The notes: generated from the sequence alone by a model not told the origin. A stretch of 38,112 nucleotides of DNA from an uncultured Pseudomonadota bacterium (GCA_913061055.1 CAJXVA010000025.1:1-38112), one strand, 5' to 3'; positions 25,503 through 33,451 are shown, counted from the first letter of the stretch. A program made the numbers and translations.

Positions 25503-25964
25503 ATGCCGCAGAAGAAAATGTCCATCATCGTGGCCAAAGGTGGCCTCGATGAGATCTATCCCGCCTTCATCCTGGCCAGTGGTGCCCGGCAGTCCGGCAT
25601 CGAAGCCAACATGTTCTTCACCTTCTATGGTCTCAACGCAGTCCACGATCAGAAGGTCGATCATCTGCACGTCAACCTCGCAGGGAATGCCGCCAACCCT
25701 CTGCCCACGGTCGTGGCGGGGCTCCCGGGGATGGAGGCCATCGCGGCCAAGATGATGACCAAGAAGATGAAGGACTTGGACATCCCCGCGCCCAGGGAAA
25801 TGTTGAAGATGCTCGACGAGTCAGGCGTCGACATGTACGCGTGCAAGCTGGCGATGGAGATGTTTGGGTTCGGCAAGGACGACCTCGTCCCGCAGATCCG
25901 CAACGTGCTGACCGTCGGCGAGTTCTACGATGTCTCCGATGGCGGCCAGGTGATCTTCACGTAG
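25503..25964 (+). CDS. DsrE/DsrE2-family sulfur-relay protein
   Basis: 153 residues. The pattern S-I-I-V-A-K-G-G-L-D-E-I-Y-P-A-F-I-L-A-S-G-A, then F-F-T-F-Y-G-L-N, matches DsrE2-type proteins (DsrE/DsrF/DrsH superfamily). The single candidate sulfur-carrying Cys114 is in V-D-M-Y-A-C-K-L-A-M-E-M-F-G, where family members carry their active cysteine. Hydrophobic stretches suggest possible membrane association. With the SQR-like protein and the TusE domain it forms a plausible chain: sulfide oxidation, then persulfide hand-over between cysteines. Fourteen bases separate it from the fusion gene. Confidence 0.85.
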   Translation: MPQKKMSIIVAKGGLDEIYPAFILASGARQSGIEANMFFTFYGLNAVHDQKVDHLHVNLAGNAANPLPTVVAGLPGMEAIAAKMMTKKMKDLDIPAPREMLKMLDESGVDMYACKLAMEMFGFGKDDLVPQIRNVLTVGEFYDVSDGGQVIFT

Positions 25965-26016
25965 CTGGTGCGTCGACGAAACGCCGTTCGGGTGGCGGTG
26001 AAAAAGCGGCCCGCGC

Positions 26017-27456
26017 ATGACACAATCCAGGCGCGTGAGTGGCTCGAGCAATCCAGCAGGACTCCAGGCGCTCGAGTCGGCGCTCGAGCGAGACTTTGAC
26101 CGCTTGCAGTACCCCAAGGGGGATTGGCTGAAGCCGCGCCGGAGTTCGAGTGGAGAGGTGGTGCTCGACGTGCTGGTCGTCGGGGCGGGGCAGGGCGGTC
26201 TGGCGATTGCGAGCGCCCTTCGTCGGGAACGGGTCGAGTCCGTTCTGCTCGTCGATCGGAATCCTCTCGATCGTGCCGGTCCGTGGTTGAGCTTCGCAAG
26301 GATGCGGACCCTGCGAACGCCCAAACACGTGACCGGGCCAGACCTCGGACTCCCGAACCTCACGATTCAGGCCTGGTACGAGGCGCAGCACGGCGAGGGA
26401 GCGTGGGAGGAGCTGGGGCTCATTCCCAAGGAGACCTGGGCGGCGTATCTCAGCTGGTATCGACGGTTTCTGAAGCTACCGGTGCTTCCCGACACAACCG
26501 TCGAAGCGCTGACCTGGAATGAAGAGGAAGCCGCGTTCGAGGTGGGTCTGCGCGGCTCCGACGGCACGGCGCAGACCCGGTTTGCTCGGCGGGTGGTTCT
26601 CGCCACGGGCATCGAGGGCTCGGGAGATTGGTGCGTACCGTCGTTCATCAAGGACGCCCTGCCTCGCACCTGCTACGCCCACACCCGCTGGGACATCGAC
26701 TTCGACGCGCTCGCTGGGAAACGAGTCGCGGTCCTGGGCGCCGGCGCCTCTGCGTTCGACAACGCCTCCGTTGCGCTGGAGCATGGTGCCGCGTCGGTGG
26801 ACCTGTTCTTTCGGCGTCCCAAGCTGGTCGACATCAACCCCTACCGGTGGGCGGAGTTCGTCGGCTTCCTCAAGCACCACGGCGACCTCCCCGATGCCGA
26901 CCGATGGAAGTTCATCCACAAGATCGTGGAGATGGGCCAACTACCGCCTGCGGACACACTGGCCCGAGCCCGAGACAACGCCGGCTTCACGCTTCATCCG
27001 GGAGCCCCGTGGACGCAGGTGCAGCCCGCGGGCAAGGGGCTCGCTGTCACCACGCCGAAGGGCACCTCTGAGTTCGACTTTGCGATCATCGGGACCGGCT
27101 TCGTGACCAATCTGAAGCTCCGCCCGGAGTTGGCTGGATTCGCCGAGCACATCGCCACGTGGGCGGACCGGTACACCCCGCCTGCTGAGCAGGCTCACGC
27201 TGACCTTCTGCGTCATCCATACCTCGGCCCCGCATTCCAGTTCACCGAGCGAGAGTCGGGGGCCGCGCCCTATCTGCGGCACCTGTACAACTTCACGTTC
27301 GGCGGTCTGGTCTCCATGGGAATGGGCGGCTCTTCGATCTCCGGGATGAAGTACGCGGTCCCGCGGATCGTGGCTGGAATCACGGCGTCGCTGTTCCTCG
27401 AAGACAAGGACGTCCACTTCAACACCCTGCAGGCGTTCGACACCAAGGAGTTCTAA
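26017..27456 (+). CDS. FMO-like FAD/NAD(P)H flavoprotein, candidate urate hydroxylase
   Basis: 479 residues from ATG 26017; GTG 26035 would remove six. Two dinucleotide-binding motifs are present: V-V-G-A-G-Q-G-G-L-A (about 54-63, FAD) and V-L-G-A-G-A-S-A-F-D-N-A (about 239-250, NADPH). R-T-P-K-H-V-T-G-P-D-L-G-L and the C-terminal I-I-G-T-G-F-V-T-N also fit flavin-containing monooxygenase relatives. It is the first gene of an operon for HIU, OHCU, allantoin and allantoate breakdown that lacks uricase. By position it may perform the urate to 5-hydroxyisourate step, as HpxO and the unrelated HpyO flavoproteins do. Whether it belongs to the HpyO family could not be checked. The next start is only two bases after its stop. 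Confidence 0.8.
   Translation: MTQSRRVSGSSNPAGLQALESALERDFDRLQYPKGDWLKPRRSSSGEVVLDVLVVGAGQGGLAIASALRRERVESVLLVDRNPLDRAGPWLSFARMRTLRTPKHVTGPDLGLPNLTIQAWYEAQHGEGAWEELGLIPKETWAAYLSWYRRFLKLPVLPDTTVEALTWNEEEAAFEVGLRGSDGTAQTRFARRVVLATGIEGSGDWCVPSFIKDALPRTCYAHTRWDIDFDALAGKRVAVLGAGASAFDNASVALEHGAASVDLFFRRPKLVDINPYRWAEFVGFLKHHGDLPDADRWKFIHKIVEMGQLPPADTLARARDNAGFTLHPGAPWTQVQPAGKGLAVTTPKGTSEFDFAIIGTGFVTNLKLRPELAGFAEHIATWADRYTPPAEQAHADLLRHPYLGPAFQFTERESGAAPYLRHLYNFTFGGLVSMGMGGSSISGMKYAVPRIVAGITASLFLEDKDVHFNTLQAFDTKEF
27445..27450 (+). promoter_or_regulatory. Strong ribosome-binding site for allB
   Basis: AAGGAG lies inside the last codons of the flavoprotein gene, eight bases before the allantoinase ATG at 27459. 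It confirms that start and the tight packing of the operon. Confidence 0.7.
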
Positions 27457-27458
27457 AG

Positions 27459-28811
27459 ATGCGCGCGATTCAAAGCACTCGTGTCGTTCGCGACGGCGTT
27501 GTCGGCCCTGGCCGAGTCGTCATCGACGGAGAAACAATCAAGGCGGTCACGGCCCCGGATGGTGACACCGCGGGACTCCAGATCGAAGACGTCGGCGACG
27601 CCGTCGTGATGCCGGGGATCGTCGACCCCCATGTCCATGTCAACGAGCCGGGGAGGACCGAGTGGGAGGGCTTCGCGACCGCGACCCGGGCCGCGGCGGC
27701 AGGAGGCGTGACGACGTTTGTCGACATGCCGCTCAACTGCATCCCCGTCACCACGACGGCTGAGGCGCTACGGATCAAGCTCGAAGCCTGTGCGTCGTCG
27801 CTGCACGTCGATGTTGGGTTTTGGGGGGGCGTGGTTCCTGGAAACGCGCACGAGATAGCGGGCCTGGCTCGGGGCGGTGCGCTGGGGTGCAAGGCGTTCA
27901 TGGTCGACTCTGGCATCCCCGAGTTCGAGTGGAGCCGTAAGGCCGACCTGCTCGTGGCGATGCCGCACCTGCGCGACGCCGGTCTGCCGCTGCTCGCTCA
28001 TGCCGAGCTCGATCTCGGCGCCGTCGATGTCAGCGGCGACGACCCTCGCTCCTACGCCAGCTACCTTCGCTCGCGACCCCGCGCGTGGGAGGACGCTGCC
28101 ATCGCGCTCTTGCTGGAGTTGTGTGAGGAGACAGGCTGTCCGGTGCATGTCGTGCACCTGTCATCCGCGGATGCTCTGGACGCTCTCCGCGACGCGAAAC
28201 ATCGCGGACTTCCGATGACTGTCGAGACCTGCGCGCACTACCTGTGCCTGCGGGCCGAGGACGTCCCCGACGGCGAGACGTGCTTCAAGTGTGCACCACC
28301 CATCCGGGAGGATGAGAACCGCTTGCGGCTGTGGTCGGCGCTCGAGGAGGGGTTGATCGACTTCGTCGTCACGGATCACTCGCCGTGTACTCCCCACCTC
28401 AAGCTGCCCGAGCGCGGTGACTTTCATGCGGCGTGGGGTGGCATCGCCTCCTTGCAACTGGGTCTCCCGAGCGTGTGGTCGCAAGCCCGGGCCCGCGGCG
28501 CCACGCTGCCAGACCTCTCTCGCTGGCTCAGTGCCGGTGGTGCCTCGTTTGCCGGTCTGGGCCGTCGCAAGGGGCAGTTGGCGCCTGGATTCGACGCCGA
28601 CATCGTCGTTTGGGACCCCGACGCCGCGTGGACGGTCCGAACGGACGATCTCCGCTTTCGGCACCCGGTCTCGCCCTATGTCGGTGAGGGGTTGTTTGGG
28701 CGCGTGCTTCAAACGATCCTCCGCGGCACCACCATCTTCTCGGATAGCGAAACCGCAGATCCCGGCCCGGCGCCGGCAGGTCGCCCGCTGCTCGGACGAG
28801 ACTCCGCATGA
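27459..28811 (+). CDS. allB: Allantoinase
   Basis: 450 residues, the usual family length. It hydrolyses allantoin to allantoate. The amidohydrolase metal ligands are visible: H58-V-H60 in D-P-H-V-H, the lysine expected to be carbamylated (K145 in L-G-C-K-A-F), H181 (A-H-A-E), H233 (V-V-H-L-S-S) and D306 (V-T-D-H-S-P-C). N-E-P-G-R-T-E-W-E-G-F near residue 65 is typical of AllB rather than dihydroorotase or hydantoinase. Its stop overlaps the allantoicase start (ATGA). Confidence 0.95.
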   Translation: MRAIQSTRVVRDGVVGPGRVVIDGETIKAVTAPDGDTAGLQIEDVGDAVVMPGIVDPHVHVNEPGRTEWEGFATATRAAAAGGVTTFVDMPLNCIPVTTTAEALRIKLEACASSLHVDVGFWGGVVPGNAHEIAGLARGGALGCKAFMVDSGIPEFEWSRKADLLVAMPHLRDAGLPLLAHAELDLGAVDVSGDDPRSYASYLRSRPRAWEDAAIALLLELCEETGCPVHVVHLSSADALDALRDAKHRGLPMTVETCAHYLCLRAEDVPDGETCFKCAPPIREDENRLRLWSALEEGLIDFVVTDHSPCTPHLKLPERGDFHAAWGGIASLQLGLPSVWSQARARGATLPDLSRWLSAGGASFAGLGRRKGQLAPGFDADIVVWDPDAAWTVRTDDLRFRHPVSPYVGEGLFGRVLQTILRGTTIFSDSETADPGPAPAGRPLLGRDSA

Positions 28812-29836
28812 AACACAACGCCACCGCGCACTTCGCCCATCTCATCAACCTCGCCGACGAAGCCTTGGGCGCAGAAGCCCTCGCGTGCAGCGACGACTTC
28901 TTCGCCTCGATGCACCACCTCGTGAAGCCTGGCCGAGGCGAGTTCGACCCCGACGCATACGGCGAGCGCGGGAAGATCATGGATGGGTGGGAGAGCCGCC
29001 GAAAGCGAGAAGATGGCTACGACTGGTGCGTTCTCAAGCTCGGTGCGCCGGGCGTCGTGCGCCTGCTCGACATCGACACCAACCACTTCCTGGGCAACCA
29101 CCCGCCGTATGCGTCGGTCGAAGGTACCCACGCGCCGATGGACGCGACCCCCGAGCAACTCGCCTCGGCGACGTGGTCGTCGGTCCTCCAGCAAGTCCCG
29201 CTGCGTGCCGGCTCTCAGAACATCTTCGCCTCCCACAGCGCCGAGACCTTCACGCATCTGCGCCTCAACATCTTTCCCGATGGTGGGGTCGCTCGCTTCC
29301 GGGCGTATGGCGATGTGGCGGCCCAGTGGGACGCGCCGAGCGAACCCGAGCTCGCCAAACACGCGCAGGCAGGCGAAGTGGACTTGGCCGCTGTCCGCAA
29401 CGGCGGACTGGCGCTCGCGTGCTCCGACAGCTTCTTCGGTCCGATGAACAACCTGCTGCTTCCCGGCCGGTCGGTGAACATGGGCGGCGGCTGGGAGACA
29501 CGTCGCCGTCGCAGCCCAGGGAGCGATTGGATCGTTGTACGACTTGGCGCCCCCGGTACGCCTGCTGCGTTGGAGTTGGACACCAACCACTTCAAGGGGA
29601 ACTTTCCGGCCCGCGCTTCGGTTGAACTCGCGAATGCGCCGGGGGCCTCGCTCACCGAGCTGGTCGCCCCGGAGTTTGTGTGGACGCCGCTGCTTGGCGA
29701 GACCGCTCTGACGGCGCACACCCGCCACTTTTTCCGGGACGAGCTGTCCGCCGCCGGTCTGGCAACGCACGTGCGGCTGAGCATCTATCCCGACGGTGGC
29801 ATCAGCCGGATGCGGGTGCTCGGAGCCCGGGGATGA
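28808..29836 (+). CDS. alc: Allantoicase
   Basis: 342 residues with the two repeated jelly-roll-like halves of the family. Each half carries the same signature: M-D-G-W-E-S-R-R-K-R and then L-D-I-D-T-N-H-F-L-G-N in the first, and G-G-G-W-E-T-R-R-R-R and then L-E-L-D-T-N-H-F-K-G-N in the second. Both halves end in N-I-F-P-D-G-G or S-I-Y-P-D-G-G. It converts allantoate to (S)-ureidoglycolate and urea. It overlaps allB before it and uraD after it by four bases each, so production of the three is coupled. Confidence 0.95.
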   Translation: MKHNATAHFAHLINLADEALGAEALACSDDFFASMHHLVKPGRGEFDPDAYGERGKIMDGWESRRKREDGYDWCVLKLGAPGVVRLLDIDTNHFLGNHPPYASVEGTHAPMDATPEQLASATWSSVLQQVPLRAGSQNIFASHSAETFTHLRLNIFPDGGVARFRAYGDVAAQWDAPSEPELAKHAQAGEVDLAAVRNGGLALACSDSFFGPMNNLLLPGRSVNMGGGWETRRRRSPGSDWIVVRLGAPGTPAALELDTNHFKGNFPARASVELANAPGASLTELVAPEFVWTPLLGETALTAHTRHFFRDELSAAGLATHVRLSIYPDGGISRMRVLGARG

Positions 29837-30354
29837 CCGCGGCTGCGTACCTCAACGCGCTCGAAGAAGACGACGCGCGGGCTGCCCTCACGCGGTGTTG
29901 CGGATCCACCGCCTGGGTCACCGGGATGCTCCAAGCCCGCCCGTTCGTGGACGAGGCTGAACTCCTCCAAGCCGCGGACCGAGTCTGGCTGGCTGCGAGC
30001 CCGGCCGACGTTCGTGAAGCGCTGACGCACCACCCCGAGATCGGCGCGGATGTGGAGGCATTGCGCGCCAAGTTTCAGAGCACCGCCGGCTGGTCGGAGG
30101 GCGAGCAGGCCGGTGTGGAGGCTGCGGACGAAACGACGCTCTTGCAGCTGCGCGATGGCAACGTCGAATACAAGGCGAAGTTCGGGCACATCTTCGTGGT
30201 CTGTGCGACGGGCAAGTCCGCCGCGCAGATGCTGGAGCTCCTGCGCGCCCGCCTGCCGAACGAGCCCGAGCGAGAGCTTCTCAACGCCGCGCAGGAGCAG
30301 GGCAAGATCACCAAGCTGCGCCTGGCCAAGTTGGCCACTGACGCTTCCTCTTGA
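29833..30354 (+). CDS. uraD: OHCU decarboxylase (2-oxo-4-hydroxy-4-carboxy-5-ureidoimidazoline decarboxylase)
   Basis: 173 residues from ATG 29833 (GGAG seven bases upstream, ATGA overlap with allantoicase). It decarboxylates OHCU to S-allantoin. Family marks are the catalytic H-P-E-I-G motif with His67 and the signature Y-K-A-K-F-G-H-I-F-V-V-C-A-T-G-K-S-A. Length is normal. Together with HIU hydrolase it implies that 5-hydroxyisourate is made in the cell, which requires a urate-oxidising enzyme. Confidence 0.94.
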   Translation: MTAAAYLNALEEDDARAALTRCCGSTAWVTGMLQARPFVDEAELLQAADRVWLAASPADVREALTHHPEIGADVEALRAKFQSTAGWSEGEQAGVEAADETTLLQLRDGNVEYKAKFGHIFVVCATGKSAAQMLELLRARLPNEPERELLNAAQEQGKITKLRLAKLATDASS

Positions 30355-30409
30355 GTTCGAGCGACGACCGCGACGAACACCTCTCGTTTCTCTCTTCGAA
30401 AGCCAGCTG

Positions 30410-30751
30410 ATGAGCCCGATCACGACCCATGTTCTCGACACCGCAAAAGGCTGCCCCGCAGGCGGTCTTCCGATTCGCCTCGAACTGCGCGAGGACGATG
30501 GCTCCTTCACCGTGCTGGCGGAGAAGACCACCGACGCCGACGGCCGGGTCAAAGACCTGATGGAGCCGGGCGCGCTTCAGGCCGAGACCTACCGGATCAC
30601 CTTCGACACCGGTGCGTACTACCGGGCGATGGGGGAGAGCACGTTCTATCCGTCGGTCACCGTGCTGTTCGAGATCACGGCGCCAAGCGAGCACCATCAT
30701 GTGCCGCTGTTGTTGAGCCCCTTCGGGTACTCGACCTACCGCGGGTCCTGA
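30410..30751 (+). CDS. uraH: 5-hydroxyisourate hydrolase (transthyretin-like)
   Basis: 113 residues. It hydrolyses 5-hydroxyisourate to OHCU. The family hallmarks are complete: the N-terminal I-T-T-H-V-L-D-T-A-K-G-C-P-A, P-I-R-L-E-L, F-Y-P-S-V-T-V, H-H-H-V-P-L-L-L-S-P-F-G-Y-S-T-Y and the C-terminal tetrapeptide Y-R-G-S. No signal peptide, so cytoplasmic. It follows uraD after 55 bases, and its stop overlaps the next start (TGATG). Confidence 0.95.
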   Translation: MSPITTHVLDTAKGCPAGGLPIRLELREDDGSFTVLAEKTTDADGRVKDLMEPGALQAETYRITFDTGAYYRAMGESTFYPSVTVLFEITAPSEHHHVPLLLSPFGYSTYRGS

Positions 30752-32073
30752 TGGCCCTGCTCGACCACGCCCAGGTTTGGCTGACGAAGGTGGCAGCGGA
30801 TTGCGCTGCCCAAGAACAACCCTTCGGCTGCCCCTCGCGCCCCGCCGACCCGGTGCAGACGCTGTACTGGGGCGCGCACCGGTTCTCGCCAGACACGTTG
30901 GCCTCGATGCACACCCAGGCTCGTGCCGCGTTCGCCGAGTATGCCGCAGGACCGGTCGACTTGGCGGAGGCACTGCACATCGCAGACCCCGCGCTGGCCG
31001 CACGGGTGCACACCCGCGTTGCGCAGAAGCTGGAGCGTGAGCCGATCGAGGACATCCGCCTCGACTTCGAAGACGGATACGGAAAACGCGACGACCTCGA
31101 GGAAGATGCTCATGCCGATGCTTGTGGTCAGGCTGTCCGTGCTGCCCATGCGTCCGGAACGCTGCCGCGGCGGTACGGCATCCGCATCAAGGCTCTGACC
31201 GCCGACCTCGGACCCCGGAGCCTTCGCACGCTCGAGCGGTACGTCATCGCGGCGGGGGGGCGCGACATACCGCCAGGCTTCGTCGTCACACTGCCCAAGG
31301 TCACCGTCGTCACGCAGGTTGAGGCGCTCGTCGACCTTCTGGGCGCCCTCGAAACCGACGTGGGTCTGTCCCCAGGGACAATCGGGCTGGAGTTCATGTT
31401 GGAGGTCCCCCAGGCGGTGTTCGACGGCCAGGGGCGGCTGCTTCTCCCACGACTGCTTGCTGCCGGCGGGGAGCGCCTCATCGGCATCCATCTGGGCGTC
31501 TACGACTACACCGCCGCGCACGAAATCATCGCCCTGCACCAAGCGATGGACCATCCCGCCTGCGACTTGATCCGCGGACTCATGCGCATGGCGTACAGCG
31601 GGTCAGGACGCACGCTGTCCGCCGGCTCCACCAACGTGTTGCCTCGAGAGCCCCATCCGGAGGCGACGACGCAGGCGCAGCGTACGGAGAACAGAGTCGC
31701 CGTCCATGCGGGGTGGAGACTTGCCCACGATCAGATCCGACACACGCTCGTCCGCGGCTACTACCACGGCTGGGATCTGGATCCGCTGCAGCTGCCCGCA
31801 CGCTACGCCGCTTGCTACCGTTTCTATCTCGAGGGACATGCCGCGGCCGCCGGACGACTCAGCGGCTACATTGCCCAAGCTACCGCCGCGACCGAGGGGG
31901 CAGGTGTTCTCGACGATGTCGCGACCGGGCAGGCGTTACTCAACATCTTCATTCGAGGGCGGGCCTGTGGTGCTTTCGATGCGCAGGAGGTCGCTGCCGC
32001 TGGGGTCACGGATGCTGACCTCGACGACGGGTCCTTTGCCCGGCTTCTTGCCCGGCGGTCCTCGGCGTCCTGA
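30751..32073 (+). CDS. DUF6986-type protein of the HpcH/HpaI aldolase-citrate lyase superfamily
   Basis: 440 residues, last gene of the ureide operon, start coupled to uraH by TGATG. The superfamily pattern is visible: I-R-L-D-F-E-D-G-Y-G (about 102-111), R-I-K-A-L near 145, G-L-E-F-M-L-E-V-P-Q (about 212-221) and I-G-I-H-L-G-V-Y-D-Y-T (about 244-254). These acidic residues would hold a divalent metal in a TIM barrel. Superfamily members cleave or form C-C bonds using glyoxylate, pyruvate or acetyl-CoA-type substrates. The operon has no ureidoglycolate lyase and no malate synthase. This protein might therefore cleave ureidoglycolate or consume the glyoxylate formed. That is inference from context; family naming is from memory. 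Confidence 0.8.
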   Translation: MALLDHAQVWLTKVAADCAAQEQPFGCPSRPADPVQTLYWGAHRFSPDTLASMHTQARAAFAEYAAGPVDLAEALHIADPALAARVHTRVAQKLEREPIEDIRLDFEDGYGKRDDLEEDAHADACGQAVRAAHASGTLPRRYGIRIKALTADLGPRSLRTLERYVIAAGGRDIPPGFVVTLPKVTVVTQVEALVDLLGALETDVGLSPGTIGLEFMLEVPQAVFDGQGRLLLPRLLAAGGERLIGIHLGVYDYTAAHEIIALHQAMDHPACDLIRGLMRMAYSGSGRTLSAGSTNVLPREPHPEATTQAQRTENRVAVHAGWRLAHDQIRHTLVRGYYHGWDLDPLQLPARYAACYRFYLEGHAAAAGRLSGYIAQATAATEGAGVLDDVATGQALLNIFIRGRACGAFDAQEVAAAGVTDADLDDGSFARLLARRSSAS

Positions 32074-32088
32074 ATCCTCGAGGACCGC
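32055..32088 (+). terminator. Perfect 10-base stem-loop across the operon's last stop codon
   Basis: GCGGTCCTCG (32055-32064) pairs exactly with CGAGGACCGC (32079-32088). The 14-base loop contains the TGA stop (32071-32073). No T-tract follows. It probably marks the 3' end of the ureide operon transcript, or protects it. Confidence 0.5.
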
Positions 32089-32159
32089 ACGAGGGCGGGT
32101 GCTGGGAGGGATTCGACATTGTTCGTGATCATTGTGCTCGGTCGCGGGACAGTCCCTGT

Positions 32160-32906
32160 ATGCAAGGCAAACCGGCGATGCTGGCGTACGGCCTGTCCGT
32201 CCTCCTCGGCTGCGATTTGATCGGCGGCGAGACCACCCCCGATCCCCAGCCGACCGGCGACAAGTCAGCGCCGGAGAGTTCTGCGCCCCCGGAAAAGGGC
32301 GATGCCCCCGGAAAGCCTGCAGTGGCGGACACGGGGGTGGCGCTGGGGGATGTCGAGCGCCGACCCGAGTCAAGCGCTGTCGACCAAGCGGGCCAGCCCG
32401 TGAAGGGACCGATTCGTGGCCCCATCGCGTGGAAACCGCCCGCGCACTGGACGGTCCGCCGCGATACCGGCAAGCCGTTCATCCTTGGAGAGTACGGGCT
32501 GGATGGGCACACCGATGAGCGTCCCGCACTGTGCCGTCTCACTCACAACTCGAGCTACTCCTCGACGAAGACCGACACCGAGCAAGCCACCTCCGAGGCC
32601 AAGCGGACGCGCCTGCGAGACGACAACGGGAAGTCGCTGCTCTCGAAGCTGACCCCCAAGGTGGAGACGATCGGCGCGCTGAAGTGGCACGTTGTTTTTG
32701 CCGAGGGGCGCTACAAGCTCCCGGGAACCTTTGGTGCGTCCGCGCCCGAAGACATGCTTCCCGGATACGCCCAGATGAACCTCATTCCCGCGATCAAGGG
32801 AACGCGGGTCTCGTTGCGCTGCTGGGCGCCGGTGGAGACGATGAAGGGCGAGGTCGAGGCCATGCGCGCTTGGGCTGCCAGCGTCGAGTATCCGGCCAAG
32901 GGTTGA
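32160..32906 (+). CDS. Hypothetical lipoprotein
   Basis: 248 residues. The lipobox is S-V-L-L-G-C (Cys18); ATG at residue 7 is an alternative start. A Pro/Glu/Lys-rich linker reaches about residue 80. The remaining 165 residues form an unrecognised alpha/beta domain: I-A-W-K-P-P-A-H-W-T-V-R-R, L-K-W-H-V-V-F-A-E-G-R-Y, R-V-S-L-R-C-W-A-P, and a last helix M-K-G-E-V-E-A-M-R-A-W. Two cysteines outside the lipobox could pair. It lies 86 bases after the ureide operon but is separated from it by the stem-loop. Confidence 0.7.
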   Translation: MQGKPAMLAYGLSVLLGCDLIGGETTPDPQPTGDKSAPESSAPPEKGDAPGKPAVADTGVALGDVERRPESSAVDQAGQPVKGPIRGPIAWKPPAHWTVRRDTGKPFILGEYGLDGHTDERPALCRLTHNSSYSSTKTDTEQATSEAKRTRLRDDNGKSLLSKLTPKVETIGALKWHVVFAEGRYKLPGTFGASAPEDMLPGYAQMNLIPAIKGTRVSLRCWAPVETMKGEVEAMRAWAASVEYPAKG

Positions 32907-32986
32907 GCACGCTGGGCGCCTGGGAGCGTGCGTCGGTACGCGGCGCAGCGTGGAGACGAGTTGTGCGCCATACTGCGGGGGCGAAG

Positions 32987-33220
32987 ATGGAGCGCCAACA
33001 TCCCAACGACCCTCTGCATGGCATCACGCTCAAGGCGCTGCTCGAGGAACTCCTCGCGCGCCACGGCTGGCCGGGTCTCGCGTCCCGCATCGAGATTCGT
33101 TGCTTCAGCGTGGACCCCAGCATCAAGTCCAGCCTGGTCTTCCTCCGCCGCAATCGCTGGGCCCGGGATCTGGTCGAGCAGCTGTACCTCGAGGACGCCG
33201 AAAAACCATCGCCGCAGTAG
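32987..33220 (+). CDS. VF530-type (DUF2132) small DNA-binding-like protein
   Basis: 77 residues. The chain N-D-P-L-H-G-I-T-L-K-A-L-L-E-E-L, then H-G-W, R-I-E-I-R-C-F-S-V-D-P-S-I-K-S-S-L-V-F-L-R-R and W-A-R-D-L-V-E-Q-L-Y matches the VF530/DUF2132 family along its whole length. A structure of the Vibrio member suggested DNA binding; the biological role is unknown. ATG 32987 gives the family's normal N terminus. Confidence 0.88.
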   Translation: MERQHPNDPLHGITLKALLEELLARHGWPGLASRIEIRCFSVDPSIKSSLVFLRRNRWARDLVEQLYLEDAEKPSPQ

Positions 33221-33253
33221 TGCACCCCGGCGCAGGTGCTCCCATGGGGAGCG

Positions 33254-33451
33254 CTACTTTGCGTCTTCGCTGGCCGCGTGCTTGTCGGGCGCGAGCGTCC
33301 GACTCGTCTTGAGGTGGCCCCGAGCCGCACGAAGGCCCACCAGCAGCGCGACCGGGTCCGTCTTGGCCAACAACGCCTTGCCCTCCGCGGCGGACGTCTC
33401 GGTTTCACATCCCGGTGCGGCGAGCAGCGCAGGAAGACGCAAAGACACCAC
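33254..33451 (-). CDS. Possible small lipoprotein (65 residues)
   Basis: From tandem GTG codons at 33451 and 33448 the product starts V-V-S-L-R-L-P-A-L-L-A-A-P-G-C, which resembles a short lipoprotein signal. It continues for 50 residues with one helical stretch (V-A-L-L-V-G-L-R-A-A-R-G-H-L-K). The frame is open far upstream, but that part lies antisense to the next gene. No family is recognised. The gap between the VF530-type gene and the Cys-rich lipoprotein (33221-33595, 375 bases) shows no other feature. Confidence 0.35.
   Translation of the reverse strand: MVSLRLPALLAAPGCETETSAAEGKALLAKTDPVALLVGLRAARGHLKTSRTLAPDKHAASEDAK

Noticed and set aside
27459-28811. Dihydroorotase or hydantoinase as the identity of the amidohydrolase, given pyrB in the window
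   Set aside because: The N-E-P-G-R-T-E-W-E-G-F motif and the alc/uraD/uraH neighbours fit allantoinase, and pyrB is over 23 kb away.
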